From: Lysobacterales bacterium
GTDB lineage: Bacteria > Pseudomonadota > Gammaproteobacteria > Xanthomonadales > Ahniellaceae
Assembly (NCBI GenBank): GCA_016703225.1
Contig: JADJCM010000001.1
Location: 1,674,001 to 1,738,000, forward strand
Direction: 5' to 3'
Length of the DNA: 64,000 bases
The translations under genes and the position numbers were made by a program. Position 1 is the stretch's first letter. Each line of letters starts with the position of its first letter. A model generated the notes under the pieces. It ran no database searches. It was not told the origin of the DNA and was given only the letters and a program-made list of their open reading frames with translations. Positions 25,893 through 33,890 of this stretch are shown here, in pieces.

Positions 25893-26474
25893 ATGACTCT
25901 CCTGCCCACCGCCGAAGCAATCGTTCAATCCGCGCGCGCGATCTTCGAAGACGAAGGCGCCCATGGCGTCAGCATGCGGCGCGTTGCCAGCGCGGTCGGC
26001 ATCACGCCGATGGCGATCTACCGGCATTTCCCGAACCGCGAAGCGCTGCTGCACCGAATCGCAGATCAGGGATTCCAGGAACTTGCGGATCACTGGAAGC
26101 CCGGGCGTACACGGCAGACGCCCGAGCGGCGCATCCTTGCGCTGCTCGACCACTATCTCGACTACGCGCTGCGCCATCCGCGCATCTTCGACTACGTGTT
26201 TTCCGAACTCCGGCCAGGTGCGCGCAGGTTTCCTGAAGACTTCCGGTCCGCGCAGTCGCCGACCGCCGATCTGCTGGTGCAGGCCTGTCGCGATGGCATG
26301 GCCCAGGGGCAGTTCAAGCGCGACGACGTTCTGGAGGCGATGTTGTCGCTGTGGGCGCATGCGCATGGGTTGATCTGCCTGCATCGCGGCGGGCGCTTCA
26401 GCCTGTCGGCGAAAGACTTCAGGGCGCTCTATCGGCGCTCGCTCAGGAGGCTGCTTGATGGCATGCGCATCTAG
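25893..26474 (+). CDS. TetR-family transcriptional regulator
   Basis: The 193-aa protein has a canonical TetR DNA-binding head: IVQSARAIFEDEGAHGVSMRRVASAVGITPMAIYRHFPNREAL at about residues 8-51. The ligand-binding half is divergent, with DHYLDYALRHPRIFDYVFSE. No ribosome binding site is visible; a palindrome and -10 sequence adjoin the start. The gene overlaps the N-acyltransferase gene, which it probably regulates. Confidence 0.9.
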   Translation: MTLLPTAEAIVQSARAIFEDEGAHGVSMRRVASAVGITPMAIYRHFPNREALLHRIADQGFQELADHWKPGRTRQTPERRILALLDHYLDYALRHPRIFDYVFSELRPGARRFPEDFRSAQSPTADLLVQACRDGMAQGQFKRDDVLEAMLSLWAHAHGLICLHRGGRFSLSAKDFRALYRRSLRRLLDGMRI

Positions 26475-27942
26475 TTCCGCACTGGCACGGTGGCCGGCAC
26501 TTGCCGCCATGACCGCAAGTGCAGCGATGCTCTTCTTCGGTACCGGCGTCGAGCCACTGTGGTGGGCAACCTGGTTGGCGCCGTTGCCGGTACTGCTTGC
26601 CGCGCAGCGCTCGTCCTGGCGCATGGCGCTGCTGCTCTGCCTGGGCGCATGGATGATCGGCGGCAGCAACCTGTGGCCGTACCTGCACGGCACCCTCGGT
26701 CTCCCGGTCGCGATTGCACTGCTAGCCATCGTGACGCCGGCCTGGCACTTCGCTGTGGCAACACTGCTGTCGCGCGCTCTGGCACGGCACGGACAGCCTT
26801 GGGCCGCCGTGTTCGCCTTGCCCGCTGCCTGGGTGGGCGCGGACTTTCTCGATGCCAGCCTTTCGCCGCACGGCACGTTCGGCAACCTCGCCTACACGCA
26901 GATGGACAACCTGCCGGTGCTGCAAATCGCGTCTGTCACCGGTCTGTGGGGTGTGGACTTTGTGCTGATGCTGTTCCCGTCGGCGCTGGCGATCCTGCTT
27001 TGCCACGCAGCAACGAGGCGCTGGCGAATCGGCCTGGTTGTCGCCATGACGGCCCTGGCCGCGGCGGGGTTGAGCTTCGGGCATTGGCGCCTGCCCTCTT
27101 CGACCGCGTGGGCACCGCTGCGTCTGGCGCTGCTTGCGACCGATGCGCCAGCGCAGCCGCTGCCGGTCCAGGACCCGGCGGTGCAAGACATGCTCGCCGC
27201 AGTCGAACAGGCCATCGCCGAGGCCTCGCGTCAGCGACCGCAGCTGCTGCTGTTGCCGGAGACCATTCTTGCAGTTGACGAGTCGCGCTCCAGCGAACTG
27301 CGCGAGCGGCTACAGCGGGTCGCTACTCGCGAGAAGGTAACCCTCGTGGTCGGCATCGATGATCGCGATGGCGATTCCGAATTGAACGCGGCATGGGTGT
27401 TCCCGAGCAACGGCGCGCCGGCGTCGAGCTACGCGAAGCATCACCTGTTGCCGGGATTCGAGCGCCGCTATCGCCCCGGACGCGAGCTGCTCCTGCAAGA
27501 CCTGGGCGATCTGCGCTGGGGCGTTGCCATTTGCAAGGACATGGATTTCCTGGGGTTGCCGCGCGAGTACGCGCGCCAGGGTGCCGGGCTGCTGCTGGTG
27601 CCGGCCTGGGATTTCAAGCGTGACGGCTGGCTGCATTCGCGCATGGCGGTGATGCGCGGCATCGAGAACGGTTATGCGGTCGCGCGCAGCGCGCGCAATG
27701 GCCGGATCACGTTGAGCGACTCGCGCGGGCGCATGCTTGCCGACGTCGCCAGTGCGGAAGCGCGAGTGACCTCGCGCGTGCTCGACCTCGAGCTGCGCGC
27801 CGAGCCGACGCTCTACGCGCGCCTTGGCGACTGGTTCGCCTGGATCAGCCTGGGAACGGCTCTGGCGTGTCTGCTGTGGCTCTGGATCTCGTGGCGGCGC
27901 AGGTCCGCGTGCGCCAGGACAACACGCAAGGACCGGGAGTAG
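26458..27942 (+). CDS. Lnt-like apolipoprotein N-acyltransferase / nitrilase-fold protein
   Basis: The 494-aa product has several N-terminal transmembrane helices and then a nitrilase domain. The catalytic triad is visible: Glu in LLLLPETIL, Lys in SSYAKHHLLPGFE and Cys in VAICKDMDF. A C-terminal helix follows. Lnt N-acylates lipoproteins at the periplasmic face. The gene pairs with a TetR regulator rather than the usual ybeX/ybeY neighbours, and PGFERRYRPG replaces the usual motif, so it may be a second, specialised Lnt. ATG 26458 has AGGAGG 7 nt upstream. Confidence 0.8.
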   Translation: MACASSSALARWPALAAMTASAAMLFFGTGVEPLWWATWLAPLPVLLAAQRSSWRMALLLCLGAWMIGGSNLWPYLHGTLGLPVAIALLAIVTPAWHFAVATLLSRALARHGQPWAAVFALPAAWVGADFLDASLSPHGTFGNLAYTQMDNLPVLQIASVTGLWGVDFVLMLFPSALAILLCHAATRRWRIGLVVAMTALAAAGLSFGHWRLPSSTAWAPLRLALLATDAPAQPLPVQDPAVQDMLAAVEQAIAEASRQRPQLLLLPETILAVDESRSSELRERLQRVATREKVTLVVGIDDRDGDSELNAAWVFPSNGAPASSYAKHHLLPGFERRYRPGRELLLQDLGDLRWGVAICKDMDFLGLPREYARQGAGLLLVPAWDFKRDGWLHSRMAVMRGIENGYAVARSARNGRITLSDSRGRMLADVASAEARVTSRVLDLELRAEPTLYARLGDWFAWISLGTALACLLWLWISWRRRSACARTTRKDRE

Positions 27943-28036
27943 CGGGGCGCTGCGGTGAAAGCCCCGCGCAGATGCAGCCGCTCCTGCGCGAGCGTCCGGC
28001 CGGCCCGCCGATCGGCGCACTTGGTCGCAACTTGCC

Positions 28037-29488
28037 TCACCGCCGGCGCGCACCCATCCAGCTCACCGCCACGATCGCCGCCAGCGAGGCGAAGAAGCCC
28101 GGCACCATCGCGTACAGCGCGAAGATTCCGCCGCGGTCGGCGAGCATCATCCACGCGACCACGGTGATGCCGCCGACCAGGATGCCGGCGTAGGCGCCGG
28201 CGCGGGTCATGCGCTTCCAGTACAGCGACAGCACGATCGCCGGACCGAAGGTGGCGCCGAAGCCGGCCCAGGCGTCGCCGACGCGGGACAGCACGGTGCT
28301 GCTCGGATCGAGCGCGATCAGGAACGCGATCGCAGCGACGCCGAGCACGCCGAGTCGGCCGACCCAGAGCAGTTCGCGCGGGCCGGCCTGCCTGTGCAGC
28401 AGGCCGCGATAAAAGTCCTCGGCGAACGCGGCCGAGGACAACAGCAACTGCGCCGAGGCCGTGCTCATGATCGCGGCGAGCACACCGGCGAGGCAGATGC
28501 CGGCGATCCACGGCGGGAAGAAAGCTGCACTCATGTGCAGGAACGCCTTCTCGGCTTCGGCGCCTTCGAGTCGCACCGGCAACGCGCCGAGCGCGGTGAA
28601 GCCGATGACCATCGCCGCGACCAGCACGGTGACCTGCCAGCCCATCGCGACGCGGCGCGCGATCTTCATCTGAGCCGGATCGCGGATCGCCATGAAGCGC
28701 GCGAGGATGTGCGGCTGGCCGCAGTAGCCGAGTCCCCAGGCGAGCGAGGAGACGATGCCGATCCAGCCGAGCGCTTCGCCACTGGCCGTCGTGAATGGAT
28801 TCAGCAGTTCGGCATTGAACGCATTCAGGGTCGCGTGCAGGCCATCGAGACCGCCGACCACGTGCAGGCCCATCAGCGCGACCGCGACCAGCGCGAAGAA
28901 CATCAGCGTGCCCTGCAATACGTCGGACCAGGACACCGCGAGGAAGCCGCCGAGGAAGGTGTAGGCGAGCATCACGATCGAGCCCCAGAACACCGCCCAG
29001 GCGTACGGCAAACCGAACAGCGACTCGAACAGGCGGCCAGCGGCGACGAACTGCGAACTCGCATAGAGCACGAAGAACACCAGGATGAAAAATGCGGTGA
29101 GCGGGCGAATCAGCCCGCGCGTGTCGGCGAAGGCACGCTCGAAGTAGGTCGGCAGCGTCAACGCATCACCGAGCGCCTCGGTGCGTTCGCGCAGCGGTTG
29201 CGCAACGAAGCGCCAGTTCAGCCAGGTGCCGAGCAGCAGCCCGCCGACCAGCCACGCCGACTCGACGCCCGCCAGATAGGCGAAGCCCGGCAGGCCGAGC
29301 AGCAGCCACCCGGACATGTCGGTGGCCTGCGCCGACAACGCCGTCACCCACGGCCCGAGCGAACGCCCGCCGAGGATGAAGTCCTTCAGGTTGGTGGTGC
29401 GCCGCCACGCGACGAAGCCAAGCAGCAGGCAAATGCCGAGATAGACCGAAAAGGTCGCGATCAGCGTGGCCGTGTCGTGCTGCACCAT
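28037..29488 (-). CDS. putP: Sodium/proline symporter
   Basis: The 483-aa protein is a member of the SSS family with about 13 helices. Typical PutP sequences include FILGGRSLGPWVTALSAQATDMSGWLLLGLPG, GNxxA-type sodium-site helices, and LAGVLAAIMSTASAQLLLSSAAFAEDFYR. PutP imports proline with Na+. Start ATG 29488 gives the usual MVQHDTATLIATFSVYLG beginning. It is convergent with the N-acyltransferase gene. Confidence 0.9.
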   Translation of the reverse strand: MVQHDTATLIATFSVYLGICLLLGFVAWRRTTNLKDFILGGRSLGPWVTALSAQATDMSGWLLLGLPGFAYLAGVESAWLVGGLLLGTWLNWRFVAQPLRERTEALGDALTLPTYFERAFADTRGLIRPLTAFFILVFFVLYASSQFVAAGRLFESLFGLPYAWAVFWGSIVMLAYTFLGGFLAVSWSDVLQGTLMFFALVAVALMGLHVVGGLDGLHATLNAFNAELLNPFTTASGEALGWIGIVSSLAWGLGYCGQPHILARFMAIRDPAQMKIARRVAMGWQVTVLVAAMVIGFTALGALPVRLEGAEAEKAFLHMSAAFFPPWIAGICLAGVLAAIMSTASAQLLLSSAAFAEDFYRGLLHRQAGPRELLWVGRLGVLGVAAIAFLIALDPSSTVLSRVGDAWAGFGATFGPAIVLSLYWKRMTRAGAYAGILVGGITVVAWMMLADRGGIFALYAMVPGFFASLAAIVAVSWMGARRR

Positions 29489-29638
29489 GTGTGTCCTCAG
29501 CCGTTGCAAGACGCGCACTCTGCCATGCCCGCGGGGCGGCGCGCACGCCCCCGGCGATATGCTGGCGACCACGCAGACCGCGAATCCGCCCCGCCCAAGT
29601 CGGCGGGCGGTTCGCGGCGCCGCACGAAGGGAGACGCC

Positions 29639-30282
29639 ATGTACCTGCCGAAGTTGTTCTCCGAAGCCCGACCCGAGGTGCTGCATCAGATCCTGCGCAC
29701 CCACCCGTTGGGGATGCTGGTCACGCACACGGCCAGCGGCCTGATGCCAACCACCTGCCGTTCCTGCTCGACAGCGAACCCGGTCCGCACGGTCGCCTGC
29801 TCGCGCACGTTGCGCGCGCGAATCCGCTCTGGACCGAACTGAAGCACGGTGATCCGGTGCTGGTGGTGTTCCGCGGCGCCGATGGGTATATCTCGCCAAG
29901 CTGGTATCCGAGCAAGCAGGAGACGCACCGCCATGTGCAGACCTGGAACTACGAGGTCGTGCATGCCCACGGCATCGTTGCCGTTCGCGACGATGCGCAG
30001 TTCGTGCGCGGCGTGGTGGCGCGTCTGACGCGCGAGCACGAGGCGCGTGAGGCCTGTCCCTGGAAGATGAGCGATGCGCCCGCGGACTATCTCGACCAGG
30101 AACTGGCGCAGATCGTCGGCATCGAGGTGGCCATCACCCGCATCGAGGGCAAGTGCAAGCTGAGCCAGAACCGGGACGAGCGCGACTTCGACAGCACCGT
30201 CGCCGCGCTGGAGGTGCGCGGGTGCACGGAGTTGGCTGCGTCGATGCGACGCAGTCGGTTCGATGCTGCCGAGACACCATGA
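29639..30282 (+). pseudogene. PaiB-like FMN-binding negative regulator, frameshifted
   Basis: The start MYLPKLFSEARPEVLHQILRTHPLGMLVTH is typical of the PaiB family. The frame breaks near 29746; adding one G in ATGCC gives ANHLPFLLDSEPGPHGRLLAH. The rest reads normally: VVFRGADGYISPSWYPSKQ, VHTWNYEVVHAHG-like sequence, and KLSQNRDERD. The repaired protein has about 215 residues, the usual length. PaiB-like proteins bind flavin and repress degradative genes in Bacillus. The break may be an assembly error. Confidence 0.8.
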
Positions 30283-30361
30283 CGGAGTCGTGCGCCGGAT
30301 GCGATCATTCCTGCACGGCGACGCCGCTCGGCGCCAACCCATTCCCCCGGATTGCCGCACC

Positions 30362-30706
30362 ATGGCCACCGATCGCGAATTCGTCGACTACCTCGTAGAG
30401 CAGATTGCGCTCGGCGATCGACTGACGTTCAAGAAGATGTTCGGCGAGTACGCGTTGTACGTGGACGCCAAGGTGGTCGCTCTCGCCTGCGACAACAGTC
30501 TTTTCATCAAGCCTTCCGCGGCTGCCGCGACACTCGCTCCGGACCTGCCGCAAGGACCACCCTATCCCGGTGCGAAAAGCCACGCGATCGCGGACGAACT
30601 CCTCGACGCCCCGGATCGCCTGCGCCAGCTGTTGCTCCAGACCGCAGTGCTGATGCCACCGCCCAAGCCGAAGAAGGTGGCTGCGCCGAGGAAGCGCGGC
30701 CGGTGA
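30362..30706 (+). CDS. TfoX N-terminal domain protein
   Basis: The 114-aa protein has the TfoX_N core: DYLVEQIALGDRLTFKKMFGEYALYVDAKVVALACDNSLFIKP. A Lys/Pro/Arg-rich tail follows. TfoX proteins regulate competence in Haemophilus and Vibrio, but single-domain TfoX_N proteins are widespread and not tied to competence. ATG 30362 starts the conserved region; the frame extends upstream without conservation. Confidence 0.85.
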   Translation: MATDREFVDYLVEQIALGDRLTFKKMFGEYALYVDAKVVALACDNSLFIKPSAAAATLAPDLPQGPPYPGAKSHAIADELLDAPDRLRQLLLQTAVLMPPPKPKKVAAPRKRGR

Positions 30707-30785
30707 CGCGATCTCGTTAGGGCGCGGCGCTATCGTCGGCGCCGGCGGCTTCGGGCATGATGGCCGCCCGTTTGCGAGTGCCGCC

Positions 30786-32159
30786 ATGCCGAAAACCATC
30801 ATCGAACCCTTCCGCATCAAGTCGGTCGAGCCGATCCGCGTGACCACGCGCGAGGAGCGCCTGCGCTTGCTCGAAGAAGCCAAGCTCAACGTGTTCAAGC
30901 TGCGCGCCGAAGACGTGCTGCTCGACTGGCTGACCGACTCCGGCACCGGCGCCATGAGCGCCGAGCAGTGGGCGGCGATCCTGCGCGGCGACGAGTCCTA
31001 CGCCGGCGCGCCGAGCTTCTACCGGCTGCAGGCAGTGGTGCGCGAGATCACCGGCATGCCGCACCTGATTCCGACCCATCAGGGCCGCGCCGCCGAGCAC
31101 GTGCTGTTCGGCGCCGCCTGCAAGTCCGGGCAGATCGTGCCGAACAACAGTCATTTCGACACCACCCGCGCCAACCTCGAATATCTCGGTGTCGAAGCGC
31201 AGGACCTGGTCATCGCCGAAGGCCTGCAACCGGCGCTGATCCATCCGTTCAAGGGCAACATCGACCTCGCGCGTCTCGAAGACCTGTTGCAGCGCGAAGG
31301 CGAGCGCATCCCCTTCGGCATGCTCACCGTGACCAACAACACCGGTGGCGGCCAGCCGGTGGCGATGGCCAACATCCGCGCCACCAGCGAGCTGCTGCAC
31401 CGCTACGGCAAGCCGCTGGTGATGGACGTCTGCCGCTTCGCCGAGAACGCGATGTTCATCAAGCTGCGCGAACCCGGCTACGCCGAACACACGCCGCTGC
31501 AGATCGCGCAGGAGATGTTCGGTTACGCCGACGCCGCTACCATGAGCGCGAAAAAGGACGGCATGGTCAACATCGGCGGCTTCATCGTGCTGCGCGACGA
31601 GCGCTGGCTCGAAGCGGTGCAGCAGATGCTGATCCTGCGCGAGGGTTTTCCGACCTACGGCGGTCTGGCCGGGCGCGACCTCGAAGCGCTCGCCGTTGGA
31701 TTGCGAGAAGGCTTGAACGAGGACTACCTGCGCTATCGCCTGCGCACCGCCGAATACCTGGGCGAGAAGCTCGACGCGCTCGGTATCGGCTTCGTCAAGC
31801 CGACCGGCGGCCACGCCGTGTACATCGACGCGCGCACGGTGCTGCCCGCGATGCCGGTCGCGCACTATCCGGCGTGGGCATTGTGCAACGCGCTCTATGT
31901 CGAGGGCGGCATCCGCGGTGTCGAGGTCGGTTCGGTGATGTTCGGCAAGCGTCTTGCCGATGGCTCCGAGACCTACCACTCGATGGAACTGGTGCGGTTG
32001 GCGTTTCCGCGGCGCATGTACACGCAGTCGCATTTCGACTACGCCGCCGAAGCGATCGCCGAAGTGCGCGCGATGGCGTCTTCGATCCGCGGCGTGCGCA
32101 TCGTCAAGCAGCCGACGCGGCTGCGTCACTTCAGCTGCGAATGCGAATGGCTCGACTGA
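30786..32159 (+). CDS. tnaA: Tryptophanase (tryptophan indole-lyase)
   Basis: The enzyme cleaves L-tryptophan to indole, pyruvate and ammonia using PLP. The 457-aa product carries PSFYRLQAVVREITGMPHLIPTHQGRAAEHVLF, NNTGGGQPVAMANI, MDVCRFAENAMFIK and the PLP lysine segment MSAKKDGMVNIGG (about residues 253-265). Length fits TnaA. Tyrosine phenol-lyase is a close relative, so substrate is likely but not proven. No tnaC leader or tnaB permease is visible. The gene overlaps the following XdhC-like gene. Confidence 0.88.
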   Translation: MPKTIIEPFRIKSVEPIRVTTREERLRLLEEAKLNVFKLRAEDVLLDWLTDSGTGAMSAEQWAAILRGDESYAGAPSFYRLQAVVREITGMPHLIPTHQGRAAEHVLFGAACKSGQIVPNNSHFDTTRANLEYLGVEAQDLVIAEGLQPALIHPFKGNIDLARLEDLLQREGERIPFGMLTVTNNTGGGQPVAMANIRATSELLHRYGKPLVMDVCRFAENAMFIKLREPGYAEHTPLQIAQEMFGYADAATMSAKKDGMVNIGGFIVLRDERWLEAVQQMLILREGFPTYGGLAGRDLEALAVGLREGLNEDYLRYRLRTAEYLGEKLDALGIGFVKPTGGHAVYIDARTVLPAMPVAHYPAWALCNALYVEGGIRGVEVGSVMFGKRLADGSETYHSMELVRLAFPRRMYTQSHFDYAAEAIAEVRAMASSIRGVRIVKQPTRLRHFSCECEWLD

Positions 32160-33136
32160 GCGCTGCGCTCGGCGCGCCCAACCGCGACGCGCTCGATGCC
32201 TGCATCGCCGATCTCGCGACGGCGGCGGCGGGCGCGCTCGCCGTTGTGCTCGCGATCGACGGCCGCGCCTGGGCCAAGGCGGGCACGCTGGTACACCTCG
32301 CGCGCGACGGCAGACGCAGCGGCTGGATCAGTGCCGGCTGCCTCGAAGGAGAACTGCAGCGCGAGTTGCAGACTACGATCGAAAGCGCGAAGGCGCGCCT
32401 GTTCGAAATCGACAATCGCGATCTGTCCGACGTGTTCGGCGGTAATGGCGCCGGCTGTCGCGGTCGCCAGATCCTGTGGCTGCTGCCGCTCGCAGCGGTG
32501 CCCGGCCTGCGTGCGCTGCTGCATGCCTATCGTGATGGCGATTGCGCGCTGACGCTGCATTGCGCGGCTTCGGGCGAGTTGCGTCTGGCCTGTGCGGGGC
32601 AACGCGCGCAGGCGCAGTTGCCGATCGAACCGCGCCCCGACGATGTCGCGGCGGACGCCTGCTGGGAGATCGCCTGGCAGCCGTTGCCGCGCGTGCTGGT
32701 GCTCGGCGCTTCACCCGAGAGTGCGGTACTGCTGCCGCTTCTGACACAACTCGGTTGGCGCATCGACCTGCACGAACCCCGCCCGGCTTGGGCGACAACG
32801 CACGTGCTCGCCGAACGCGTGTTGCCGGAACTGCCCGCCGTCGATGACGCCACGCCGTATCGCGCGGCGCTGGTGATGGCCCACCACTTCGAACGCGACC
32901 GCGCCGCACTCGCGCACCTCGCGGCGCGTTCCGCGCTACCGCCCTACATCGGCCTGCTCGGCGCCCGCACCCGCGCCGACGATCTGTTCGCCACCCTGCC
33001 GGTGGCGGTGCGCGAGCGTCTCGCTCCCGTCCTCGAAACCCCGGCCGGGATGCCACTCGGCGGCCATGGCGCAGCGGCCATCGCGCTGTCGCTTGCGGCG
33101 CGATTGCAGTCGCTGTCGAACACCGCGAGCGACTGA
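32147..33136 (+). CDS. XdhC/CoxI family protein
   Basis: The 329-aa product has the N-terminal XdhC part, with AVVLAIDGRAWAKAGTLVHLARDGRRSGWISAGCLE. The Rossmann-like C-terminal part contains PRVLVLGASPESAVLLPLLTQLGWRIDLHEPR and ends GLLGARTR...PLGGHGAAAIALSLAARLQ. XdhC proteins insert or protect the molybdenum cofactor of xanthine-dehydrogenase-type enzymes. No such hydroxylase is in the window. The start at 32147 overlaps tnaA by 13 nt; ATG 32141 is an alternative. Confidence 0.85.
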   Translation: MARLSAALGAPNRDALDACIADLATAAAGALAVVLAIDGRAWAKAGTLVHLARDGRRSGWISAGCLEGELQRELQTTIESAKARLFEIDNRDLSDVFGGNGAGCRGRQILWLLPLAAVPGLRALLHAYRDGDCALTLHCAASGELRLACAGQRAQAQLPIEPRPDDVAADACWEIAWQPLPRVLVLGASPESAVLLPLLTQLGWRIDLHEPRPAWATTHVLAERVLPELPAVDDATPYRAALVMAHHFERDRAALAHLAARSALPPYIGLLGARTRADDLFATLPVAVRERLAPVLETPAGMPLGGHGAAAIALSLAARLQSLSNTASD

Positions 33137-33231
33137 TTCCGCATCCGGCACACAGCGGTTGTCCTATGCCAAGCATTTCAAGCCACAATCACTTCGCCGC
33201 CGAGCCGAAATTTTGAACTGACTGCCCTGCA

Positions 33232-33466
33232 ATGACCCCAAGACGTGCCGAGGTCAATGCGCTCGGGCACCGCACGGCTGCGCATGCGCCGCTCGGTCGC
33301 ACGCGCACGTTCACGGTCGGCATCCACGGCGAGTTGCTGAGCGATACCTCGCCGCTCGGCAAGGTGACGACGCATCGCTACGACAGCCGTGGCCAGCGCA
33401 TCGGCACGACGCTGCCGAGTGACGCGAACGCGCAGCCGAAGGTGACGACGCATCGCTACGACCGCT
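33232..33466 (+). pseudogene. RHS/YD-repeat remnant
   Basis: The translation NALGHRTAAHAPLGRTRTF, SPLGKVTTHRYDSRGQRIGTTLPSD, then a second KVTTHRYD, is a stretch of YD repeats. A 22-bp direct DNA repeat underlies the two KVTTHRYD copies. No rest of an RHS toxin is present. The frame runs on into the small gene at 33520, but that gene has its own ribosome binding site. Confidence 0.65.
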
Positions 33467-33519
33467 GCTCGGGCGCTATGCTCGCCGTACCCAGACATTC
33501 CGCTCGCGAGGAGTTCCGC

Positions 33520-33750
33520 ATGTCCGCACGTTGGGTCAAGTTGCCGAACGGCAACATTGTTGATGCCAATTGCGTCGTCTATGTCAGCAAGCCCGATTCG
33601 TATCCGGGCATGGACGGTGACGGCAACGACCGCATCGACTATGCGGTGACCTTCGGGACCGCGCTCACGCGCGACACCTGGATGACCGCGGTCGGCAGCA
33701 AGGACGAGATTTCGGCGCTGATCCGCCAGTTGCTCGGCGCCGCGACCTGA
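33520..33750 (+). CDS. Small protein of unknown function
   Basis: The 76-aa product reads MSARWVKLPNGNIVDANCVVYVSKP and ends DEISALIRQLLGAAT. A GAGGAG site precedes ATG 33520. The N-terminal strand pattern (WVKLPNGNIVDANCVVYV) suggests a small beta-rich fold with a C-terminal helix. I know no function. Confidence 0.6.
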   Translation: MSARWVKLPNGNIVDANCVVYVSKPDSYPGMDGDGNDRIDYAVTFGTALTRDTWMTAVGSKDEISALIRQLLGAAT

Positions 33751-33890
33751 GCGCGCTGCGCTGCGACGCAGCGGATCGCGCGACCGCGCAGCACAAAGAT
33801 TGACCCGGGACGGGAGCGTCGATGCGAACGCGGCATTGGCCGCGGCCCGGCCCGGTGGCACCATCGGCCAGGTTTCGCGGGAGGCACCGG

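Noticed and set aside
30786..32159. A TnaC-type attenuator upstream of tnaA
   Set aside because: The 79 bp before the gene contain no short frame with the Trp codon and stop arrangement of tnaC.
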